In this document: positions 53,379 to 61,756 of the stretch, piece after piece | Position numbering within the stretch: position 1 is the first letter of the stretch | Layout of the letters: the number at the start of each line of letters is the position of its first letter | Assembly: GCA_947380295.1 (NCBI GenBank) | Contig: CANCQK010000003.1 | Location: forward strand, 186,001-250,000 | DNA: 64,000 bases | Direction of reading: 5' to 3' | Origin: Bdellovibrionales bacterium | Lineage (GTDB): Bacteria > Bdellovibrionota > UBA1018 | Made by a program: the position numbers and the translations under genes | Notes under the pieces: generated by a model | Databases searched by the model: none | What the model was told of the DNA's origin: nothing | Seen by the model: the letters and a program-made list of their open reading frames with translations, nothing else

Positions 53379-54944
53379 ATGGCCCATCTTCAGCTCGATC
53401 AGGTTTTAGTGAAGCAATGTCGGGATTTAGCCCAAGAAATTGCAAAGCCCGTGGAAAAACTCATCGATAGCCACACCACGGTTGCCATTGAGCGAGCCAC
53501 ATTAAGGTTGATTGGAGTCGAAGGCGCCACTCAATCGAACAGCCAGTGGGTGCCCCAAGTGAATCTCATTGTCGAGGAACTTCGAAGGGAAGGAGTTCTG
53601 GGGCGTGGCGTTTTACACTGGTTTGTCAATGGAATGATTCAGACCCAACTGAGTGCTACCGAATTGGCTGAAGCTACGGCTCTCAATAAAATTCGGCTGA
53701 CTACGCTCTCGCAAGCTCCAGCGCAAGAGATTCAAGAAAAATCGTATGCCCTCTGCCAAGCTGCCCGGACCCATTTGGTAGCTCAGAGAGAAATACGGGA
53801 CGGACTGAGAGCCTCGCTTAAGGATAAGTTCGATCCTCAAGGTAAAAGTGGACCTATTCTTTACGTAATTGTTGCGACGGGAAATATTTTTGAGGACGTG
53901 ATTCAGGCGAAGGCAGCCGTCCAAGCCGGAGCCGATGCAATTGCGGTCATCAGAAGTACTGCCCAATCCCTGCTCGACTTTATTCCCTACGGGGCCACGA
54001 CAGAGGGCTTTGGAGGTACGTATGCAACCCAGGAAAATTTCCGAATTATGCGACGGGCCCTTGACGAAGAAGGGCACAGGATCGGGCGATACATTCGTCT
54101 GACCAATTATTGCTCGGGCCTCTGCATGCCAGAAATCGCAGCGCTGGGTGCAATGGAGCGGCTCGATTTCCTTCTCAATGACGCCATGTATGGGATTCTA
54201 TTTCGCGACATCAATATGAAGCGGACGCTGATTGATCAGCACTTCTCCCGAAAAATTATCGCCCTTTCTCGAATCGTGATCCACACGGGTGAGGACAACT
54301 ACCTTACGACAGCAGATGCCGTTGAGAATGGTCATCAGGTCTTAGCGTCGCAGTTCATCAACGAATGCTTCGCTAGGCATGCTGGAATGACTGAGGATCT
54401 CATGGGCTTAGGCCATGCACAGGAGATGGATCCTGAGCACCCAGATGTGTTCTTATTGGAGATCGCGCGGGCACAGATGACTCGAGATATTTTCCCTGAT
54501 GCCCCCATCAAGTTCATGCCCCCGACTCGGTTCAAGTGTGGGGATATCTTTTATAGCCATCTGATGGATGCGATGTTTAATTTTGTTGGGGTTCTGACCG
54601 GGCAAACCATTCAACTTTTGGGGATGCCGACTGAGGCCATGCACACTCCCTTGCTCCAGGATCGGTGGATGAGTATCAAGAATGCTCGGTATATTTTTAA
54701 TGGAGCAAAAAGCCTTGGACAAGAGATTGAGTTTAAGGCCGGAGGGGTGATCGAGAATTGGGCTGCTAAAGTATTGAATGAGACTCACACTCATTTAAGT
54801 ATGATTCAGTCTAAGGGTCTCTTCAAGGCGATCCAAGAAAAGGCTTTTGCTGAAGTCAGCCGAACTGAAACAGGCGGTAAAGGTCATGATGGAGTCGTAG
54901 TGAGAGATGCTCAGTACTTAAATCCATTTTTTGAAATCCTTTAA
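53379..54944 (+). CDS. kamD: lysine 5,6-aminomutase alpha subunit
   Basis: KamD is the large subunit of adenosylcobalamin- and PLP-dependent lysine 5,6-aminomutase, which moves the terminal amino group of lysine or beta-lysine. 521 aa, close to the known length. Conserved stretches include LDFIPYGATTEGFGGTYATQENFRIMR, YIRLTNYCSGLCMPEIAALGAMERLDFLLNDAMYGILFRDINM and IKFMPPTRFKCGDIF. Shine-Dalgarno GGGGGG. kamE starts 14 bp after the stop. Confidence 0.95.
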   Translation: MAHLQLDQVLVKQCRDLAQEIAKPVEKLIDSHTTVAIERATLRLIGVEGATQSNSQWVPQVNLIVEELRREGVLGRGVLHWFVNGMIQTQLSATELAEATALNKIRLTTLSQAPAQEIQEKSYALCQAARTHLVAQREIRDGLRASLKDKFDPQGKSGPILYVIVATGNIFEDVIQAKAAVQAGADAIAVIRSTAQSLLDFIPYGATTEGFGGTYATQENFRIMRRALDEEGHRIGRYIRLTNYCSGLCMPEIAALGAMERLDFLLNDAMYGILFRDINMKRTLIDQHFSRKIIALSRIVIHTGEDNYLTTADAVENGHQVLASQFINECFARHAGMTEDLMGLGHAQEMDPEHPDVFLLEIARAQMTRDIFPDAPIKFMPPTRFKCGDIFYSHLMDAMFNFVGVLTGQTIQLLGMPTEAMHTPLLQDRWMSIKNARYIFNGAKSLGQEIEFKAGGVIENWAAKVLNETHTHLSMIQSKGLFKAIQEKAFAEVSRTETGGKGHDGVVVRDAQYLNPFFEIL

Positions 54945-54958
54945 AGAATAGGAGAGAT

Positions 54959-55777
54959 ATGAGTTCACAAGTCGCCGAAGTCAATCTCAAGAAGCTTCGT
55001 CCATATGGAGATATCATGGACGATGGGACCGTTCAGCTCGCATTTACCCTACCGGTGGAGGCATCCCCTGAAGCGAGAGAGGCGGCCGTTCTCTTGACCC
55101 AAAAAATGGGGTTTGAACAAATTAAAGTGGCGACCATGGAAAAGGCCGCCGATGGATTTTCATTTTTTGTTATCTACGCCAGGCTCAAGCACACGGTGGA
55201 TTTTACCCAGATTAAAGTGTTGAAAGTGGATGCGCAAAAGCGAGCCAGAGATGAGATTGATGAAATCATTAAGACTCAGATTGGCCGAAAATTGATCGTA
55301 CTGGGCGCTTGCACCGGTTATGACGCGCATACGGTTGGAATCGATGCAATTATGAATATGAAGGGCTTCGCAGGGGATTATGGTCTGGAACGCTACCAGT
55401 GGCTCGATGCTCGAAATTTGGGGGCTCAAGTCCAAAGCGAAGAACTTTTAAAAATGGCAGTCGAAGTGAAGGCTGACGCGGTACTTATTTCTAAGGTGGT
55501 CAGTCAGCACAATATTCATATTAAAGACATGAAAGAACTCATTCAAAGGGCCGAAAAAATGGGGCTCAAAGACCAGCTGATTTTTGTAGCGGGCGGCCCT
55601 CGTGTGACCCATCCGATGGCCTTGGAGTGTGGATTCGACGCAGGATTTAGCGTGGGAACCAAGCCATCTGATGTTGCGAGTTATATTGTGGAAGAGTTTC
55701 TCCGACGTCAAGCCAAGCGAGAATTACAAACTCAGGCTGAACTTGCTAAGAAGAGTAAAAAGGGGGACGTGTCTTGA
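54959..55777 (+). CDS. kamE: lysine 5,6-aminomutase beta subunit (B12-binding)
   Basis: KamE carries the cobalamin Rossmann domain. 272 aa, usual length. The base-off B12 signature DxHxxG is DAHTVG (Asp122, His124, Gly127), followed by GIDAIMNMKGFAGDYGLERY; Lys135 is the likely PLP lysine by position. SKVVSQHNIHIKDMKEL and the GGPRVTHPMALECGFDAGF loop are typical of the B12 fold. It overlaps the AAA+ gene by 4 bp. Confidence 0.95.
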   Translation: MSSQVAEVNLKKLRPYGDIMDDGTVQLAFTLPVEASPEAREAAVLLTQKMGFEQIKVATMEKAADGFSFFVIYARLKHTVDFTQIKVLKVDAQKRARDEIDEIIKTQIGRKLIVLGACTGYDAHTVGIDAIMNMKGFAGDYGLERYQWLDARNLGAQVQSEELLKMAVEVKADAVLISKVVSQHNIHIKDMKELIQRAEKMGLKDQLIFVAGGPRVTHPMALECGFDAGFSVGTKPSDVASYIVEEFLRRQAKRELQTQAELAKKSKKGDVS

Positions 55778-56673
55778 AAAAAAATTCGATGCCTGCAACT
55801 TCGATTGTCGGTCGCGAAGCAGAGCTTTTGAAATTGCGAGCCTGCCTCCGAGCTGGGAAAAATGTACTTTTGGAAGGGCCCGTGGGCGTGGGCAAAACGA
55901 GCCTTGCTCTTGAGATGACCCGCGAGTTAGGTCGGCCGGTATTTCGTGTGGACGGCGACAATCGTTATTCCGAGCAGAAACTTTCAGGCTGGTTTGATCC
56001 GCCGAGTGTCATTCAGCGGGGTTACTCTGCTGACACGTTCATGCCGGGACCCCTCGTGGATGCGATGAGAAAGGGCGGAGTTCTTTTTATTAATGAGTTG
56101 AATCGACTCCCTGAAGGTGTTCAGAATGTCCTTTTACCAGCGATTGATGAGCGACTGATCGTTGTTCCTCGACTGGGTGAGGTGCGCGCTGAAAAAGGGT
56201 TTTTGGTCATTGCGACCCAAAATCCTAAGGAGTTTGTTGCAACTTCTCATCTGAGTGAGGCAATTCTGGACCGGTTCGAACTGATCACCCTGGATTACCA
56301 AACCGAAGAAGAGGAGACCGAGATTGTCGTTCAACACTTGAAGCGCACGCCTCCTGGTCGCGAGGATCGTCGTTTAGCGCAGGCCTCGATCAAGCTGGTT
56401 CGCCTCACACGCAGTCACCCACGGGTGCGCAGAGGTGCATCGGTTCGTGCGGCTCTCAGTGTGTCTGAGATCACCAGTGAGCTGATGGTTTCGGGTCTCC
56501 CGATTGAGGAGGCATTTTTTCAGGCCGCCCTTCTGGCGTTGCCGACTCGAATCGAATTTGAACGAGATGCTGAGTCCGAGGTGACGCCACGTGCAGAGAT
56601 GGAAGCCTTGCTTAAAGAATGGACGGACTCCGTCTGGCAAGAGTTAGGCAGCACGGACGTAAAAAAAAAGTAG
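55774..56673 (+). CDS. MoxR-type AAA+ ATPase next to lysine 5,6-aminomutase
   Basis: 299 aa. TTG start with AGGGGG upstream, 4-bp overlap with kamE. Walker A GPVGVGKT (35-42), Walker B region GGVLFINELNRLPEGVQNVLLPAIDE (about 94-119), sensor 1 in VIATQNPKEF, and arginine-finger area SEAILDRFELI place it with MoxR/BchI-like AAA+ proteins. These usually work with a VWA partner to remodel or activate a metalloenzyme (as CbbQ/CbbO for Rubisco, NorQ/NorD for NO reductase). The gene order suggests a role in activating or repairing KamDE, by inference. Confidence 0.88.
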   Translation: MKKNSMPATSIVGREAELLKLRACLRAGKNVLLEGPVGVGKTSLALEMTRELGRPVFRVDGDNRYSEQKLSGWFDPPSVIQRGYSADTFMPGPLVDAMRKGGVLFINELNRLPEGVQNVLLPAIDERLIVVPRLGEVRAEKGFLVIATQNPKEFVATSHLSEAILDRFELITLDYQTEEEETEIVVQHLKRTPPGREDRRLAQASIKLVRLTRSHPRVRRGASVRAALSVSEITSELMVSGLPIEEAFFQAALLALPTRIEFERDAESEVTPRAEMEALLKEWTDSVWQELGSTDVKKK

Positions 56674-57701
56674 AGAACCAACCGACTGAGAAAGCAGAGC
56701 CTCCGCTTCACATTTTTAAGAGCGCGTTTAACTTTTCTAAGGATGTCTATCAGCAGCCTGAACCGATGTTTTTTCCGCCAGAGGCATTTGGGAGCGTATT
56801 CAGCTCCGACCCGGATGAAGACCTAGATCTTAAGGCGTCGAGTCACTGGGATGTGGCTACTCGATACCACGAGTTCAAAGGCAAACGAGTGAGTCAAAAT
56901 TTAATTCGGAAATTCAGAGCTCTATCAGCGCAGGCTATTTTGGATCGGGCTCAAGAGGTCTTGGGCTCAGTGGTGCACCCCTCTCAACGGCAGATTTCGA
57001 CTTTAAGTGATATTCCTCCTCAGGCGACCGATGTGGACTTTGACCTGGAGGAAACCCTAGAGCTATCACCCCTCGCTTTGAAGGAAGCTCAGAGAGCCGG
57101 GAGTTCTCGGTTCCCCTTGACTGATCAGGACCTCTGGATGAGTTACGCTCTGCGACGGCAGCAACCCCTGGTGATGAGCGTCGATACGAGTCTGTCGATG
57201 ACCGGCGAGAAACTCGCCCTCACCGCTGTGGCAATTGCAGTGGTGCTTCTTGAGTTTCCAGAAGACCCAATCGGGATCGTTGCCTTTGAGAACGAAGCCA
57301 AGATACTCAAACACCCGAACGAGCGCATCTCAATCCCTCTTTTAGTAGAGCGATTTCTCGACGTCCCAGCCCAGGGCTACACCCATCTTGAAGATGGCAT
57401 GCGTTGCGCCTTGAGGCTAGTCCAGGAGGTTCAGAAAATGGGTCAGGGCAAAGTCACCTCAACCGTACTTTTGACGGATGGCAAATACACTGCCGGTAAA
57501 GATCCAGCGTATTTAGCGCGGAGCTTCCCTCATCTCGTTGTTCTCAAAATGGGCACTGAGACCTCAAGCCGAGAACTTTGCCTAGAGATGGCAAAAAAGG
57601 GCAACGGTGCCTTGCGTGAAGTGGAGGACCTTAACTCGCTGCCAAAAATTATGTATGGGGTAGTGAAGGACTTGATCCGGGGCCGCAGAAGCTCGAGTTG
57701 A
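56619..57701 (+). CDS. VWA-domain partner protein of the MoxR ATPase
   Basis: 360 aa, starting inside the end of the AAA+ gene (55-bp overlap, different frame). Residues 1-170 are a divergent region of unknown fold. A von Willebrand A domain follows (about 180-350) with an intact MIDAS: DTSLS (189-193), the Thr in the later AQGYTHLEDGM area, and the Asp in VLLTDGKYT. This matches the VWA partners of MoxR ATPases (CbbO/NorD/BchD-like). Cytoplasmic; no signal peptide. It is the last gene of the kdd-kamD-kamE operon. Confidence 0.85.
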   Translation: MDGLRLARVRQHGRKKKVENQPTEKAEPPLHIFKSAFNFSKDVYQQPEPMFFPPEAFGSVFSSDPDEDLDLKASSHWDVATRYHEFKGKRVSQNLIRKFRALSAQAILDRAQEVLGSVVHPSQRQISTLSDIPPQATDVDFDLEETLELSPLALKEAQRAGSSRFPLTDQDLWMSYALRRQQPLVMSVDTSLSMTGEKLALTAVAIAVVLLEFPEDPIGIVAFENEAKILKHPNERISIPLLVERFLDVPAQGYTHLEDGMRCALRLVQEVQKMGQGKVTSTVLLTDGKYTAGKDPAYLARSFPHLVVLKMGTETSSRELCLEMAKKGNGALREVEDLNSLPKIMYGVVKDLIRGRRSSS

Positions 57702-57919
57702 CTCACGTAAAAGCTCACCTTCGAAAATGGTGATCATCTCCATACGTGCCCAGCGGTCGTGGAAGATCACCTCTCGATCCAGCGCCCTTCTCACGCAAAT
57801 ATCGGCATTGATTAGGAGTCAATGCGTTAACGAGTCGAGTCATGCAAATCCTATTTGCGCAATGAGCTTCTATGATAAACTGATGAAACAGATTTATTCT
57901 TTTTTCGGGGGGTAACGAA
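57702..57919. other. intergenic region with two adjacent small hairpins
   Basis: No gene is seen. GCATTGA (57805-57811) pairs with TCAATGC (57819-57825), and GCAAAT (57844-57849) pairs with ATTTGC (57853-57858). Neither is followed by a T-tract, so they look more like operators or RNA-stabilising stems than terminators. The second could lie near the promoter of the next gene. Confidence 0.5.
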
Positions 57920-58117
57920 ATGTTAGGTGAATACAAGTTAAAGGGTCAAAAAGTAAAAATCGAGGCTGAACTTGAAGCTGAGGTGGCTGAAAAGTTGTCA
58001 AAAATGGCCAAAAATATGAATCTCACCTCATCAGAGATTCTCAATACTGCCTTGAAGAGATTCATAGTGGCACACAAGGATTTCCTCCCTGGCACGGGAA
58101 CGAAAAAAGCAAGCTAG
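57920..58117 (+). CDS. small ribbon-helix-helix-like protein
   Basis: 65 aa, strong Shine-Dalgarno (GGGGGG, 6 bp upstream). The sequence VKIEAELEAEVAEKLSKMAKNMNLTSSEILNTALKRFI has the beta-strand plus two-helix pattern of CopG/Arc-type regulators, with the strand KVKIEAEL. It is not paired with a toxin-like gene. It could be a DNA-binding regulator, perhaps autoregulated through the palindromes just upstream. Confidence 0.65.
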   Translation: MLGEYKLKGQKVKIEAELEAEVAEKLSKMAKNMNLTSSEILNTALKRFIVAHKDFLPGTGTKKAS

Positions 58118-58231
58118 GCTTCCTACAAATACGTCATCCAAAGGCCTGACAGCACTCCAGTATTGGAGTAGATAGAGAAAGTCTGGGATTCTTTGATCCC
58201 GTAACTGGACTTTTTGTCAGAGGTTAAAAAA

Positions 58232-58681
58232 ATGAATAGAATGGGTTACTTACCGTTGGCACTCATTGCGATTGTTCTCACGAGTCCTTCGCTCGTGTGG
58301 GCCGCTCAACCCAAACAGGTTGGGGCCTCAAAGGCGAAAGTGCTTTCAAAGGTTGAGATTCAAGTCCTATTCGGAAATAAACTGACAGAATTTCTAGTGA
58401 TTGAGGAGCGGGAATCTGCCAAAATTTCAGTTAAATCAAACATCGAACCCACTCGAGAGCGCACGGTAGAGCTGACGAATTTGAAGTACCTCATCTCAAA
58501 ATTCGAAACAATCCAGCCTAAGCTTGAAGCCTCAGAGCGTTGCCTCAATCAGAGAGTGAATGTGTCCGTTGAAGGCATTCCTGGACAGAGCCACTATCAG
58601 GCATCAGCCTGTCTTAATGACAGCACCGACACTGCTCAGGAGCTCATGTCCATTGTAAATTTGGTCTCTTACTGGATCTAG
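58232..58681 (+). CDS. small unknown secreted protein
   Basis: 149 aa from ATG 58232 (AGAGG 8 bp upstream; a TTG at 58214 is also in frame). Signal peptide about 1-25 (LPLALIAIVLTSPSLVWAA). The mature part is about 125 residues, mostly beta-looking, with two Cys (ERCLNQ and SACLND) that may form a disulphide. I recognise no family. It is convergent with etfD, 10 bp apart. Confidence 0.65.
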   Translation: MNRMGYLPLALIAIVLTSPSLVWAAQPKQVGASKAKVLSKVEIQVLFGNKLTEFLVIEERESAKISVKSNIEPTRERTVELTNLKYLISKFETIQPKLEASERCLNQRVNVSVEGIPGQSHYQASACLNDSTDTAQELMSIVNLVSYWI

Positions 58682-58691
58682 AAGCTGCCCG

Positions 58692-60668
58692 TCATGGTGT
58701 CGCCTGATCCATGAGCTCAGCAATATCCATCACCTTAACCTTGTCCTGCATTTCCTTAGTCTTCACGCCGTCGGTGAGCATCGTCATGCAGAAGGGGCAG
58801 GAAGCCGCGACAATACCAGCTTTGGTAGCCAGAGCTTGTTCAGTCCGGGCGACGTTGATTCGATCCCCAATCTTTTCTTCCATCCACATTCGACCGCCAC
58901 CTGCGCCGCAGCACATGCTCTGGTCTTGGTTGCTTTTCATCTCTACGAGATTGATCGCAGGAAGAGACTGAAGAACTGCCCGAGGCTGTTCGTAAATGTT
59001 ATTCCATCGGCCCAAGTAGCAGCTATCATGGAAGGTCACGGACTCGTCCAAGGTCTTGGTAGGCTTGATTTTTCCTTGAGTGACTAACTGAGCAATGAAC
59101 TGCGAATGATGATGGACTTCGTAGTTTCCGCCAAAGTCCTTGTATTCATTTTTGATCGTATTGAAGCAGTGTGGGCAGGCCGTGACAATCTTTTTCACTT
59201 GATAGCGATTAAGAGTCTCGATGTTGGCCTTGGCCAAGGTTTGGTAGAGGTATTCGTTGCCGATGCGTCGGGCTGGGTCGCCGGTGCACTGTTCCTCAGT
59301 GCCTAAAATTGCAAATTTAACATTAGCTTTCTTCAAGAGGCTTGCGAACGCACGAAGAACCTTTTTGTTCCGATCATCATAGGAGCCAGCGCACCCAACC
59401 CAAAGAAGGACGTCGACTTGGGAGTCTTCGGCCATCGTTTTGACATTGAGTCCGTCAGCCCAGTTGGCTCGGTCGGACGATGCAAAAGCCCAGGGGCTAG
59501 CATTGGTTTCCATGTTCTTAAAGACGGTCTGAACTTCTGCTGGAAATTTCGATTCCATCATGACCAGGTTGCGGCGGATGTCGTAAATTTTATCAGTATG
59601 CTCAATAAAGACTGGGCAGGCGATTTCACAAGCACGGCAGGATGTGCAGGCCCAGATTACATCTTCAGTGACGTGCTCGTCGATGATCGGTGAGACTTCG
59701 TCGATCTTGCCGGCGAGAATTTTTTCCTTGTTGTTGTAAAGGTTGTTTTTCAGATCCAAGATCAGCATCTTAGGTGTCAGAGGCTTAGCAGTATTATGGG
59801 CGGGACAAAGGTCTTGGCAGCGTCCACACTCAGTGCAAGAGTAATAGTCGAGAGCATCTTTCCAACTTAAATCGGTCACTTTTGCAGCGCCATATTGCTG
59901 GATAGACTCATCCTCAAAGTTAATCGGCTTCATTCCTTTTTCGCGAGGCAAGGTTTTCAAAAAGGTATTGGGTCCTGCAGCCACAATGTGAAGGTGCTTT
60001 GAGCTGGGGATATATACTGAAAATCCCAGCACAATGCACATGTGTACCCACTTAAATAAGGTGCTCATCGCGATGTTAAACTCAGGAGTGAGTCCGAAGC
60101 CCTTGAGGAGATGAGCTACAAGGTTTGAAACTGGCATTGAACCTTGATACCAAGGTTCTGATCCGAGAATATGAAAGCCGTTCATTAAAAGGATCGAGAG
60201 CATCAGCGATCCTGTCAGAATTAAAACGATGGTGGCATCCTTAGATTTGCCTAATCCCTCGGGTCGGACGATGAGTCTGCGGTAAAAGGCATAACCCACG
60301 GCCAAAAGTACTGCTGCCGTCAGGGAGTCCTGCACAATAAGGAGTGATGAATATGCCCGCTCGCCGATAAACTCGAAGCTCGCGCCTTGGTAGAGTGTTC
60401 CGACAAACTGTTCCAGAGTCCCTACTGAGATGATGATAAAACCCCAGAAAATGGTGGCATGCATAATGCCAGCAGCTCGTTTTTTGAGAACCGCTTTTTG
60501 TCCCAAAACGTTGGCTATCGTAGTTAGTATTCGCTCTGGAATGTGGTCCAGGCGATTTGCTTTCCCCTGGTGACCTTTCATCAGTCGATAGAGAAGACTG
60601 AATCGATATGCTGAATAACTAAAAGCTGCGCCTGCCAGAAGTAAGAAGAGGTAAGTTTGCCATGTCAT
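58692..60668 (-). CDS. membrane iron-sulfur ETF:quinone oxidoreductase (EtfD-like)
   Basis: This 658-aa protein joins an N-terminal multi-helix membrane part (about 6 helices, residues 1-225, heme-b type respiratory domain) to a cytosolic iron-sulfur part. Two 4Fe-4S motifs are CTECGRCQDLCP (Cys278, 281, 284, 288) and CTSCRACEIACP (Cys341, 344, 347, 351). Two cysteine-rich CCG-type domains follow (DSCYLGRWNN and MCCGAGGGRMWMEEK). The architecture is that of EtfD/heterodisulfide-reductase-like proteins, which carry electrons from ETF to the quinone pool. It is the last gene of the etfB-etfA-etfD group. Confidence 0.9.
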   Translation of the reverse strand: MTWQTYLFLLLAGAAFSYSAYRFSLLYRLMKGHQGKANRLDHIPERILTTIANVLGQKAVLKKRAAGIMHATIFWGFIIISVGTLEQFVGTLYQGASFEFIGERAYSSLLIVQDSLTAAVLLAVGYAFYRRLIVRPEGLGKSKDATIVLILTGSLMLSILLMNGFHILGSEPWYQGSMPVSNLVAHLLKGFGLTPEFNIAMSTLFKWVHMCIVLGFSVYIPSSKHLHIVAAGPNTFLKTLPREKGMKPINFEDESIQQYGAAKVTDLSWKDALDYYSCTECGRCQDLCPAHNTAKPLTPKMLILDLKNNLYNNKEKILAGKIDEVSPIIDEHVTEDVIWACTSCRACEIACPVFIEHTDKIYDIRRNLVMMESKFPAEVQTVFKNMETNASPWAFASSDRANWADGLNVKTMAEDSQVDVLLWVGCAGSYDDRNKKVLRAFASLLKKANVKFAILGTEEQCTGDPARRIGNEYLYQTLAKANIETLNRYQVKKIVTACPHCFNTIKNEYKDFGGNYEVHHHSQFIAQLVTQGKIKPTKTLDESVTFHDSCYLGRWNNIYEQPRAVLQSLPAINLVEMKSNQDQSMCCGAGGGRMWMEEKIGDRINVARTEQALATKAGIVAASCPFCMTMLTDGVKTKEMQDKVKVMDIAELMDQATP

Positions 60669-60720
60669 AACATCGTGATCTTAATCAGAACGGTTGCTGA
60701 TTACAACCTGCAAGTGGCAG

Positions 60721-60778
60721 CAAATTCAGTAAGGGGAGATCTGGCTGCCGAATCGACGGATCTCCCCTTACTGATTTG
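60721..60778. repeat. long near-perfect inverted repeat between etfA and etfD
   Basis: Left arm 60721-60741 and right arm 60759-60778 pair perfectly over 15 bp (CAGTAAGGGGAGATC with its complement), plus 5 more bp (CAAAT/ATTTG) after a single bulged T. The loop is 17 nt. It starts 8 bp after the etfA stop on the minus strand. No T-tract follows, so it is probably an mRNA-processing or stabilising stem or an attenuator, lowering etfD relative to etfAB. Confidence 0.85.
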
Positions 60779-60785
60779 AATGATC

Positions 60786-61754
60786 TCAGTGTTCCTTGAT
60801 CTTTTTGAGTTCTTCTTTGAGGAGAGGAATAATCGCGAATAGGTCGCCTACGACGCCGTAGTCAGCGAGTTGAAAGATTGGGGCCTCCGAATCGGTATTG
60901 ATCGCCACAATGACCTTGGAAGTTCTCATTCCAGCCAAGTGTTGAATCGCACCGCTGATGCCGCAAGCAATGTAGAGGGAGGGCGAGACTACTTTTCCCG
61001 TCTGTCCCACTTGGTCGCGATGGGGTCGGAAGCCAGCATCTACTGCTGCTCGAGAAGCACCGACGGCCGCGCCAATGACATCTGCAGTTTCTTCCAAGAT
61101 CTTGAAGTTCTCGGCGTTCTTAAGAGATCGGCCGCCTGAAATAACAATAGCAGCTTCAGTCACGTCCGGTCTGGCACTGGTGCCCTTGACGACTTCAGTG
61201 ACTTGAGCAGCGATTTTGCCAAGATCGACGGAGAGCTGAGCCGTCTCGGCAGTCCTTGAGGCGTCTGGTTTTGGAACGCCCAAGGCATTCTGTCTCACCG
61301 TGGCGATGCGAGGACCAGATCCAAGAAACTCGACCTCAACCGTTGCCTTACCTGCGTAAACAGGTCTTCGAACCTTGATTTGATCGCCCTCAAATGCGAG
61401 CTGCGTGCAATCGCTAGCTAAGCCGACATTGAGCTTTGCTGAGAGTCGAGGCATGAGGTCCCTGCCTGTTGGAGTATGGCTGGCCATGATCACCGAGGGA
61501 GAAAGAGATTGAATCAGGGGAAACAAAACCTTGGAGTAGGCTTCTGAGGTATAAAACTTCAATCCCGCATGGTCCGCGATGTGAACCTTTTTGGCGCCAT
61601 AATGGGCAAGTTCTTGAGCTAGGCCCGTGACGCCCTCGCCGAGCAGTGCTACATGCGTTTCGTTACCCGCAGCAGCCGAGGCTCCGATGAGTTCGAAAGT
61701 TGATTTCTTTAGACGACCATCTCGTTGTTCTGCAATGACTAATACTTTACTCAT
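60786..61754 (-). CDS. etfA: electron transfer flavoprotein subunit alpha
   Basis: EtfA binds FAD and with EtfB takes electrons from acyl-CoA and related dehydrogenases. 322 aa. FAD signature in the C-terminal half: SGGRSLKNAENFKILEE, GASRAAVDAGF, QVGQTGKVVSPSLYIACGISGAIQHLAGMRTSKVIVAINTD, and DYGVVGDLFAIIPLL. It is 2 bp downstream of etfB. Confidence 0.96.
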   Translation of the reverse strand: MSKVLVIAEQRDGRLKKSTFELIGASAAAGNETHVALLGEGVTGLAQELAHYGAKKVHIADHAGLKFYTSEAYSKVLFPLIQSLSPSVIMASHTPTGRDLMPRLSAKLNVGLASDCTQLAFEGDQIKVRRPVYAGKATVEVEFLGSGPRIATVRQNALGVPKPDASRTAETAQLSVDLGKIAAQVTEVVKGTSARPDVTEAAIVISGGRSLKNAENFKILEETADVIGAAVGASRAAVDAGFRPHRDQVGQTGKVVSPSLYIACGISGAIQHLAGMRTSKVIVAINTDSEAPIFQLADYGVVGDLFAIIPLLKEELKKIKEH

Positions 61755-61756
61755 AA

